From positions 1 through 5,004 of the forward strand of contig JABMOP010000494.1 of NCBI GenBank assembly GCA_013204125.1: a stretch of DNA of 5,004 bases. Reading direction: 5' to 3'. The notes beneath the pieces were generated by a model. That model saw only the letters and a list, made by a program, of their open reading frames with translations. It made no database searches and had not been told where the DNA came from. The DNA is from Rhodospirillales bacterium (GTDB lineage Bacteria; Pseudomonadota; Alphaproteobacteria; Rhodospirillales; UBA2165). The position numbers were made by a program, and so were the translations under genes. Of the stretch, positions 1 through 5,004 are shown one piece after another. Numbering within the stretch: the stretch's first letter is position 1; each line of letters starts with the position of its first letter.

Positions 1-777
1 CCGTTGCATATTGTCCTCTCCTATGACGAAGAAGTCGGCTGCCTCGGTGCGCCCGGCCTCATTAAACGCTACCGGAAGGATTTCCCCGAAGCCTTGGCCG
101 CCATAATCGGCGAGCCGACGGAGATGAAACTGGCCAATGCGCATAAAGGGATTGCCGCGTTCGAGACGCGCATTACCGGTAAACCCGGCCATTCATCCAA
201 TCCCGGCGCCGGCGTCAATGCCATCAATTATGCCGCGCGTTGTATTAAGGCCTTGGAAGATATCGCAGATGATTTTAGACGAGGCGGCAAACATCCTCGT
301 TTTTCGCCGCCGCATGCGACCCTTTCTGTCGGTACGATTGAAGGTGGTAACGCTATCAACATCATTGCCGAAAACTGTGTGATCGGTTGGGAATGCCGTT
401 CGGTCACCGGCACGGAAGCCGATGAAGCAATTGCGAAATTTGAAGAATATTGCCGCAGCCGGCTGGTGCCGGAGATGCAGGAAGGCGATGCGGGCGCCGG
501 GATCGAAACGCGCCGGACGGCTCATGTGCCGCCTTTGCGGAGCGATGGCGACAATGTGGCCGAAGAATTGGTGCGCCGCTTGACCGGGCAAAACGAGGCC
601 GGCGTTATTTCATTTGCCGCCGAAGCCGGTTTGTTCCAAGAAGCCGGTATTCCCGCTGTCATCATCGGGCCCGGCTCCATCGCCCAAGCCCATCGGGCGG
701 ACGAGTATGTTTCCATAGATCAATTAGAAGAATGTACCTTGTTTATTAGGCGAATAACGGGCTGGGCCGCGGCGTAA
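1..777 (+). CDS. argE: Acetylornithine deacetylase, C-terminal two thirds (5' end outside window)
   Basis: Metal-dependent M20-family hydrolase that removes the acetyl group from N2-acetylornithine to give ornithine and acetate in cytoplasmic arginine synthesis. The reading frame is open from base 1, and 258 codons precede the TAA at 775-777. ArgE proteins are usually about 380-390 residues, so roughly the first 125 residues, including the first metal-binding His and Asp, lie to the left. Visible landmarks are DEEVGCLGAP with the catalytic/metal-ligand Glu pair (codons at 25-33), GEPT (another acidic metal ligand, near 109-120), AHKG followed by the GKPGHSS dimerisation-domain segment, and the C-terminal AHRADEY, whose His (691-693) is the expected last metal ligand. 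The DEEVGCLGAP form favours ArgE over DapE. No frameshift is seen. A TTG at 4-6 is an internal Leu codon, not a start. A hairpin follows 11 bases after the stop. Confidence 0.93.
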   Translation, partial: PLHIVLSYDEEVGCLGAPGLIKRYRKDFPEALAAIIGEPTEMKLANAHKGIAAFETRITGKPGHSSNPGAGVNAINYAARCIKALEDIADDFRRGGKHPRFSPPHATLSVGTIEGGNAINIIAENCVIGWECRSVTGTEADEAIAKFEEYCRSRLVPEMQEGDAGAGIETRRTAHVPPLRSDGDNVAEELVRRLTGQNEAGVISFAAEAGLFQEAGIPAVIIGPGSIAQAHRADEYVSIDQLEECTLFIRRITGWAAA

Positions 778-788
778 CGGTGCGAAAA

Positions 789-812
789 ACCGGGTATAGA
801 GGTATTCCCGGT
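789..812 (+). terminator. Hairpin after argE, possible terminator
   Basis: An inverted repeat ACCGGG (789-794) / CCCGGT (807-812) forms a 6-bp stem. After one T-T mismatch it continues with three A-T pairs and closes on a GAGG loop. It begins 11 bases after the argE stop, where an intrinsic terminator would be expected. The following bases (CTATTAAG) are only weakly T-rich, so termination may be inefficient or factor-assisted. The stem is seen directly; the terminator role is inferred from position. Confidence 0.45.
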
Positions 813-847
813 CTATTAAGACTACCCGTTATAGGTTAATCTTGCTC

Positions 848-884
848 GTAATGAGAATAGTATTCCGTTATTACTATTTATAAT
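848..884 (+). promoter_or_regulatory. Putative promoter of the HD-GYP gene with overlapping dyad operator
   Basis: TATAAT at 879-884 is a perfect -10 hexamer, which would place the transcription start near 891 and give a leader of about 115 bases. No good -35 hexamer is found 16-18 bases upstream. Instead that region is occupied by a dyad: outer arms GTAAT (848-852) and ATTAC (870-874) enclose inner arms GAATA (855-859) and TATTC (861-865). The two arm pairs are offset by one base, so the symmetry is imperfect. A weak -35 covered by a dyad is typical of regulated promoters. The half TAATGAGAAT differs at one base from the matching part of the classical Fur box, but any named regulator is a guess, and AT-rich DNA produces chance dyads. 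Confidence 0.4.
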
Positions 885-994
885 TGAAGCATGAAGGAAA
901 GTTTTGTCTGCACCTTTACATTCAGGGCCGCAGGCCACACATGACAAACTAGGGTTTATAGTCCTGCCGAAAATTAAAAACATCTGCGTTAATC

Positions 995-999
995 AAGGT
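995..999 (+). promoter_or_regulatory. Ribosome-binding site of the HD-GYP gene
   Basis: AAGGT lies 8 bases before the ATG at 1008, a normal Shine-Dalgarno distance. With the in-frame TAA at 990-992 it fixes 1008 as the start. Confidence 0.65.
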
Positions 1000-1007
1000 A
1001 TTTTGTA

Positions 1008-2105
1008 ATGTCTCAACTTACCCCGGTCCTGGTCGTCACCAGCGACGCCAAATTGGGCATCGAGCTCAAATCGATGCTGGAGGATAGATATATCCTCGTC
1101 ATCGAAAGCGACGCGTCCAAGGTCATAGACCAAATTTCGACGCTTCGTCCGTTGGCGATCATTATTGACGATGATTTAAAGCCCCGGGGTGGGCTCAAGT
1201 TTCTGAGCAAACTCCGTGAAGGCGCAACGGCGAAATCCATACCCACACTGTTGCTGATCGCCAGGCATCAAGAAAATATCGTCCGTAAAACCGATTATCT
1301 GGGTGAATTGAACTATATTATCAAACCGTTCAAGCGCGACCAGCTGCGCGGCGAAGTTTCCGGCCTGGTCAACAAAGGTGTCGAGAAAAGCTGGGACACC
1401 TTGCCGCCGGTGCAAAGATCCGTGCTCAACGAAACCGTCTCTATTTTTCGTGACAGTTTCCGTTCCATCCAAAATGGCCAGCCGATCCCGGTGGTCGAGA
1501 TTGAAAAGAGCTGCCAGCCTCTTGTGCAGGCGGTGACCGACAATCAAGTAACGGGGCTTTTGGATGCGGTTCAGAACCACGACGACTACACCTATGTGCA
1601 TTCACTGCGCGTTGCCATCTATTTGGCGCTATTTGGCCATTCCATCGGCATCAAGGGTAAAGATCTCCTAACCTTGTCGTCGGGCGGGCTGATGCATGAT
1701 CTTGGTAAGTGCAGAATTCCCCACGATATTTTAAACAAACCCGGCCGGCTTTCCGAATCAGAGTTCGATGTGATGAAGACCCATGTGCACCACACCGGTG
1801 AAATATTTGATTCGACCGGCGGCATCGGGATCGGCGTTCAGACAATCGCCCTTCAACACCATGAAAAAATCGATGGGTCCGGCTATCCGAAAGGGATTAG
1901 CGGCGTTAAGCTCGACGAATTATCGCGCATGGCGACGATTGTCGATATTTATAGCGCGCTCACCGACCGCCGCGTCTATAAACCGGCGATGGAGCCGGTA
2001 AAAGCCATCGGTATTTTGGAAAGTATCCCCGGCGAGGTCGATCAAAAGCTGCTTGGAAAGATGAAGGACTATCTTCTTCAGGCATCAGGACTGCCGGAAC
2101 TTTAA
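1008..2105 (+). CDS. Receiver/HD-GYP response regulator, predicted c-di-GMP phosphodiesterase
   Basis: A 365-residue cytoplasmic protein with no signal peptide or membrane segment. Residues 6-122 form a CheY-like receiver. Asp54 aligns with the phosphoacceptor and Lys106 (YIIKPF) with the conserved lysine, 52 residues apart as in CheY. However, the Mg-binding acidic pair after the first strand is Thr11-Ser12 (Asp13 follows) and the switch Thr/Ser is Ile84, so phosphorylation is doubtful. Residues 125-190 look like a helical linker. Residues 190-355 are an HD-GYP domain with the metal ligands in place: His198, HDLGK (His230-Asp231, Lys234), His259, His284-His285 and Asp313. The c-di-GMP-binding motif DGSGYP is at 289-294. 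Tyr194 sits where trinuclear enzymes carry an extra Glu ligand, suggesting a two-metal site. The family hydrolyses cyclic-di-GMP to pGpG or GMP, controlling motility and biofilm traits. It appears to be a single-gene unit with its own promoter, and no partner kinase is in view. The start is supported by AAGG and an upstream in-frame stop. Confidence 0.93.
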   Translation: MSQLTPVLVVTSDAKLGIELKSMLEDRYILVIESDASKVIDQISTLRPLAIIIDDDLKPRGGLKFLSKLREGATAKSIPTLLLIARHQENIVRKTDYLGELNYIIKPFKRDQLRGEVSGLVNKGVEKSWDTLPPVQRSVLNETVSIFRDSFRSIQNGQPIPVVEIEKSCQPLVQAVTDNQVTGLLDAVQNHDDYTYVHSLRVAIYLALFGHSIGIKGKDLLTLSSGGLMHDLGKCRIPHDILNKPGRLSESEFDVMKTHVHHTGEIFDSTGGIGIGVQTIALQHHEKIDGSGYPKGISGVKLDELSRMATIVDIYSALTDRRVYKPAMEPVKAIGILESIPGEVDQKLLGKMKDYLLQASGLPEL

Positions 2106-2121
2106 CGGCGAAGTTTGGATA

Positions 2122-2724
2122 TTAGAGCACGAATTCCGTCATATAGCGCTGGATATTACGCTGCATTTCGGTGTTGAATTCGGCCATGAGGGCTTCCGTC
2201 ATTTCAAACCAAGCCTTGCGCCGGTCGGTTAGCGATACATCTTCAAGAACGGTTTTTTCGCGCATTGCCTTGGATCTAACGATCGCCCGGCGGATGCCTT
2301 TGTCGTCAAAAATCTCCAAGCTGGCGCTGACGGTCACGGTGTAGCGTTCAGACTGCTCTTTGGTGAAAAACCCTTTGATGCCCTTGTCGATTTCAAGCTT
2401 GGACTCGATTGCTTGGGCTTCCAAGAGGGTGAAGCGCGCCGTGCCTTTGGACCCTTGAGCTTGCAGCCGGTCTTCGGCCCAGCGTTTGAGCGCGCGCACC
2501 GGCGGCACCGGAAATTGATGGCCGACATGGGGTGCTTCGGTGGTCTGCTTGGACTTATCATCGATCTGGATGTCGACAATGCGCAAATTAATTTTTGGCA
2601 GATGCTTAAAGGTGATGTCGGCAAGATCCATGACCGGATCGGCGGTCGCGCACCCAGCCAATAGAACGGCTAAAGCAATAAGCAAAACCTGCGGTAGGCG
2701 AAATATTCTAGACAAATTTACCAT
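2122..2724 (-). CDS. Conserved lipoprotein of unknown function
   Basis: A 200-residue protein with a clear lipoprotein signal: basic N-terminus (Arg6, Arg9), a hydrophobic stretch at about 11-22 and lipobox LAGC with the lipidated Cys25. Ala26 at +2 predicts outer-membrane sorting if the enterobacterial Lol rule holds here. The mature 176 residues are soluble-looking, with no further membrane helix. They begin with strand-forming sequence (about 43-55, INLRIVDIQI), then a proline-rich FPVPP (71-75), a helix KRWAEDRL (80-87), alternating strands (about 95-140) and a helical C-terminus (about 168-197) containing EMTEALMAEFNTEM. It resembles hypothetical lipoproteins I recall from Rhodospirillales, but I recognise no named domain and assign no function. 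The start is the ATG at 2724, and only a weak GGA precedes it. The gene lies 67 bases after hslO on the same strand, so it is probably the last operon gene; its stop is 16 bases from the convergent HD-GYP stop. Confidence 0.85.
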   Translation of the reverse strand: MVNLSRIFRLPQVLLIALAVLLAGCATADPVMDLADITFKHLPKINLRIVDIQIDDKSKQTTEAPHVGHQFPVPPVRALKRWAEDRLQAQGSKGTARFTLLEAQAIESKLEIDKGIKGFFTKEQSERYTVTVSASLEIFDDKGIRRAIVRSKAMREKTVLEDVSLTDRRKAWFEMTEALMAEFNTEMQRNIQRYMTEFVL

Positions 2725-2791
2725 GCGTCCATGGTCGCACGGCTCGCCAACCCATTCAAGCTATGCCGTGAACGCGCCGCTGCCTTGGGCG

Positions 2792-3724
2792 CTATTCGGC
2801 AGCGAGATTGGTTAACTGATCGTCATCGAAAATATATTCTTGTCTGCAAAATTCACAAGAAGCGACGATCACGCCGTCATCTGTTTTCATGTCGTCCAAA
2901 CTTTCCGGAGGGTAGAGGACGAGCGTGTTTGCCACTTTTTCGCGCGAACACCGGCAGCGAAAGGCCACCGGCCGGCGGTCGAACACGCGAACGCCGTTTT
3001 CGTGATAGAGCCGGTAAAGAATATCGTCGGATGGTATTTCGGTGTCTAAAAGCTCTGCCGGTGTTAGCGAACTCATCAAAATAACTGCGCTTCGCCAGTC
3101 TTCGTCGGGCTCCATTTCCAAGCGCGTTTTTCCTCTGGCGCCGGGCATGCGCTGAACCAACAAAGCGCCGGCGCGCGGCTCCCGGCCGCCCGGATCGGCG
3201 GCCAGGATGATGGCGGTGTCCAATTGTTCGGAAATTTTAAAATAGGCCTGCGCGCATTCTGAAAGGGTGGCGCCTTCCAGCGGCGTAATGCCTTGATAGC
3301 GGTCTGTACCCGGCCCCTGATCCACAGTGAAGGCCAAATGCCCGGTGCCTATCAACTGGGGAATGGATCGATCGGACCGATCGTTGCTATTGAAGTATGC
3401 TTCGTCAAATCGGGCATAGCCGCGAAGACCGCCTTCGCTGTCGATATCGGCGACCAGCATGCTCAAAGGCCCATCGCCTTGGGCTTGCAGATTGAACAGG
3501 CCGTCATACTTCACCGTCGAAGCCAACGCCGTGGCAAGTGCCATGGTTTCGCCCAAAAGACGGGCGACAACATCTGGATAAGAATGAATGTTCAAGGCCT
3601 GCTCGTAGGCGCTGCCAAGGCGTATTAAACGCCCGCGCACATCCGATCCTTCGATTTGAAAAGGTCTGACACTGTCCGGAAATTTGGTCGCCGCCGCGCC
3701 TTCCCCGGCCTTCAAATCAGCCAC
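2792..3724 (-). CDS. hslO: Hsp33 family redox-regulated chaperone
   Basis: Cytoplasmic holdase chaperone, switched on when its zinc is released and its cysteines oxidise under oxidative stress and unfolding. From the GTG at 3724 it has 310 residues, a usual length. The N-terminal substrate-binding domain shows VRPFQIEGSDVRGRLIRLG (residues 19-37), DGLFNLQAQGDGP (74-86) and GGLRGYARF (98-106); the linker region shows YQGITPLEG (143-151) and SEQL. The C-terminal zinc switch is complete: CRC (257, 259) and CEFC (290, 293), with the same 31-residue step between pairs as in E. coli Hsp33. A further Cys157 in ECAQAYF matches a family-conserved position. The frame stays open to an ATG at 3814, but those extra 30 residues come from DNA coding for the ArgF C-terminus and do not resemble Hsp33. 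The GTG overlaps the argF stop by 8 bases, suggesting translational coupling; no strong Shine-Dalgarno is visible. TTG at 3715 is a possible but less likely start. Confidence 0.92.
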   Translation of the reverse strand: MADLKAGEGAAATKFPDSVRPFQIEGSDVRGRLIRLGSAYEQALNIHSYPDVVARLLGETMALATALASTVKYDGLFNLQAQGDGPLSMLVADIDSEGGLRGYARFDEAYFNSNDRSDRSIPQLIGTGHLAFTVDQGPGTDRYQGITPLEGATLSECAQAYFKISEQLDTAIILAADPGGREPRAGALLVQRMPGARGKTRLEMEPDEDWRSAVILMSSLTPAELLDTEIPSDDILYRLYHENGVRVFDRRPVAFRCRCSREKVANTLVLYPPESLDDMKTDDGVIVASCEFCRQEYIFDDDQLTNLAAE

Positions 3725-4640
3725 CGCCCAAGCACCAAACGAGGATGCCTTTCTGAGCGTGGAGCCGGTTTTCCGCTTCATCCCAGACCACCGATTGCGC
3801 ACCGTCGATGACATCGCCCGTCACTTCTTCGCCGCGGTGGGCCGGTAAGCAATGCATGAAAAGGGCGTCCGGCTTCGCGGCGCCCATAATCCCGCTGTCC
3901 ACCCGATAAGGAGCCAAAAGTTTGTGCCGCCGATCGGCGTCTTCATCACCCATCGACACCCAGGTATCGGTGACAACGCAATCGACGCTATCCGCTGCGG
4001 CGCGGGCATCTTCGGTTACCATTATTTCCGCGCCTTCGGATTTAGCCCATTGGACCAATTCATCCGCCACGGCCAGCGATTTCGGCGTCGCCAAATTCAG
4101 CGAAAAGCCAAATTTTGCTGCCGCGTGCAGCCAGGAAACAGCGACGTTGTTGCCGTCGCCAATCCAAGCCACGGTTTTGCCTTCGATCGACCCCCGGTGC
4201 TCTTCAAAGGTCATGATATCGGCCATGATCTGGCACGGGTGCGACGCATCGGTAAGCCCATTGATAACCGGCACGCTCGCGTGTTCGGCCAATTCCGTCA
4301 ATTTTGCCGGGTCATCGGTACGGATCATGATGGCATCGGCGTAGCGCGATAGGACCCGCGCCGTATCGGCGATAGTCTCACCTCGGCCCAACTGGGAATC
4401 CCGCTCGCCCAGGACAACGCTGGTGCCGCCCAATTCCTTCATGCCAATTTCGAACGAAACCCGCGTTCGGGTCGATGGTTTTTCGAAAATCATCACCAGA
4501 ACTTTGCCGGCAAGCACATCGGCACCGGCGCCGGAGCCAGCTTTATGGGCCGCCGAGGTTTTTAATATTCCGCGCAAAGTGGCGCCGTCGAAACGGTCCA
4601 GATCGAGGAAATGATTAGGCGTTTTTTCCGTGCCGGTCAT
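3717..4640 (-). CDS. argF: Ornithine carbamoyltransferase
   Basis: Transfers the carbamoyl group of carbamoyl phosphate to ornithine, giving citrulline, in cytoplasmic arginine synthesis. The 307 residues match the family's usual length. The N-terminal carbamoyl-phosphate domain has the STRTR loop (56-60, within FEKPSTRTRVSFE), and HPCQ (134-137) completes that site. The ornithine-binding domain has the nucleotide-fold-like AWIGDGNNVAVSW (158-170), DTWVSMG (225-231) and HCLPAHRGEE (263-272), which carries the catalytic-site Cys264 and the typical family signature. All key residues are present. The ATG at 4640 overlaps the argD stop as ATGA, and GAAGG (4644-4648 on this strand) lies only 3 bases before it, slightly closer than usual. 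The 3' end overlaps hslO by 8 bases. Catabolic ArcB is an alternative for this family, but the argD neighbour and the absence of arcA/arcC favour the biosynthetic enzyme. Confidence 0.96.
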   Translation of the reverse strand: MTGTEKTPNHFLDLDRFDGATLRGILKTSAAHKAGSGAGADVLAGKVLVMIFEKPSTRTRVSFEIGMKELGGTSVVLGERDSQLGRGETIADTARVLSRYADAIMIRTDDPAKLTELAEHASVPVINGLTDASHPCQIMADIMTFEEHRGSIEGKTVAWIGDGNNVAVSWLHAAAKFGFSLNLATPKSLAVADELVQWAKSEGAEIMVTEDARAAADSVDCVVTDTWVSMGDEDADRRHKLLAPYRVDSGIMGAAKPDALFMHCLPAHRGEEVTGDVIDGAQSVVWDEAENRLHAQKGILVWCLGGG

Positions 4641-5004
4641 GCGCCTTCGAAATCGCGGCAGACGGCATCGAATATTTCGATGGCCTCGTCGATTTCACCC
4701 TCTGTGACAACGAGCGGGGGAATAAACCGGATCACATTGCCGCCCGCCGGAACGGTCAGCAATCCCTTGGCTTCCATCGCCTTCACCATATCAAGATTGG
4801 TCGGCTCTACCGCCACGCCCAGCAACATGCCTTCGCCGCGCACTTCGCCCAAAACCTTGGGATGCGCCTTGGCGGCATCCTCTAATTTCTGGCGCAGATA
4901 GCCACCGGTTTTGCGGACATTTTCCAAAAACCCGTCTGCCAATAGAATATCCAAGACCGCATTGGCTGCCGCCATGGCCATCGGATTGCCGCCGAACGTG
5001 GATC
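4637..5004 (-). CDS. argD: Acetylornithine aminotransferase, C-terminal part (5' end outside window)
   Basis: PLP-dependent class III aminotransferase that converts N-acetylglutamate semialdehyde and glutamate to N2-acetylornithine and 2-oxoglutarate; members often also act in lysine synthesis as the DapC activity. About 122 codons are visible, reading in from the right edge with STFGGNPMAMAAANAVLD, the segment that follows the PLP lysine in this family. The lysine itself and the N-terminal two thirds lie outside. Further landmarks are VRGEGMLLGV, the C-terminal domain strand GLLTVPAGGNVIRFIPPL, whose Arg is the expected substrate-carboxylate contact, and VTEGEIDEAI. An ATG at 4981 is internal, since the family sequence continues upstream of it. 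The TGA at 4637-4639 shares bases with the argF ATG, so the two genes are translationally coupled. The operon promoter must lie right of the window. Confidence 0.95.
   Translation of the reverse strand, partial: STFGGNPMAMAAANAVLDILLADGFLENVRKTGGYLRQKLEDAAKAHPKVLGEVRGEGMLLGVAVEPTNLDMVKAMEAKGLLTVPAGGNVIRFIPPLVVTEGEIDEAIEIFDAVCRDFEGA

Larger units (their letters stand above)
778..1007. other. AT-rich intergenic region between argE and the HD-GYP gene
   Basis: A 230-base stretch without a convincing gene, clearly richer in A+T than its neighbours. From left to right it holds a GC-stem hairpin just after argE (789-812), a dyad-symmetric AT-rich element (848-874), a perfect TATAAT (879-884), a short GGCC-GCA-GGCC inverted repeat (about 926-936), and an AAGG ribosome-binding sequence ahead of the ATG at 1008. 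An in-frame TAA at 990-992 prevents upstream extension of the HD-GYP gene. The layout suggests that argE transcription ends here and a separate promoter starts the HD-GYP gene. No tRNA or known riboswitch was recognised. Confidence 0.7.

Noticed and set aside
826..871. Direct repeat CCGTTAT at 826-832 and 865-871
   Set aside because: Seven bases in AT-rich intergenic DNA is within chance expectation; no third copy or regular spacing.
891..944. A 17-codon ATG frame beginning at the predicted transcription start (possible leaderless peptide)
   Set aside because: Very short, no ribosome-binding site, and nothing in its composition supports coding; most likely chance.
2098..2115. AACTT/AAGTT inverted repeat spanning the HD-GYP stop as a bidirectional terminator
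   Set aside because: Only five A/T-rich pairs with an 8-base loop and no T-run on either strand; too weak.
2738..2770. CACGGC/GCCGTG inverted repeat in the hslO-lipoprotein gap
   Set aside because: A 6-bp stem with a 21-base loop and no T-run; neither a terminator nor a promoter can be supported here.
3852..4352. 166-residue open frame antisense to argF, plus other long antisense frames over hslO and the HD-GYP gene
   Set aside because: They mirror strong, motif-bearing genes on the other strand, have no recognisable domains or ribosome-binding sites, and are explained as shadow frames.
1..5004. Mobile element, defence system, CRISPR or biosynthetic island
   Set aside because: No transposase, integrase, repeat array, terminal repeats or composition break; the genes are housekeeping and signalling functions.

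Overview
The window looks like an ordinary chromosomal segment of a Gram-negative alphaproteobacterium, probably from the Rhodospirillales side of the group. This rests on three things: the gene order argD-argF-hslO, which is common in Alphaproteobacteria; a lipoprotein whose sequence recalls conserved hypothetical lipoproteins of that group; and the style of the HD-GYP response regulator. The coding DNA is of moderate GC and codon use looks even along the window. I see no insertion sequence, integrase, tRNA, rRNA or CRISPR array.

Layout. The plus strand carries the 3' two thirds of an acetylornithine deacetylase gene (argE; 1-777, open at the left edge), then a 230-base AT-rich intergenic region (778-1007) with a hairpin just after argE and a promoter-like element with an overlapping dyad. 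After it comes a complete gene for a two-domain signalling protein, a degenerate receiver followed by HD-GYP (1008-2105). The minus strand carries the other four genes, read right to left: the 3' part of argD (open at the right edge), argF, hslO (Hsp33) and an outer-membrane-type lipoprotein of unknown function. The two transcription units converge, with only 16 bases between the HD-GYP stop and the lipoprotein stop.

How the genes work together. ArgD makes N-acetylornithine, ArgE removes the acetyl group to give ornithine, and ArgF carbamoylates ornithine to citrulline. Three arginine-pathway steps therefore flank this segment, although argE lies on the opposite strand from argD-argF. argD and argF overlap by 4 bases (ATGA) and argF and hslO by 8 bases, so argD-argF-hslO is a tightly coupled operon that ties a redox-switched chaperone to arginine synthesis. 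The lipoprotein gene follows 67 bases later and is probably co-transcribed. The HD-GYP protein is a predicted cyclic-di-GMP phosphodiesterase with an intact catalytic domain, but its receiver domain has lost the usual acidic pair and switch threonine.

I found no clearly new biological system. The points most worth a second look are the degenerate receiver joined to an intact HD-GYP domain, the dyad at its putative promoter, and the uncharacterised lipoprotein.
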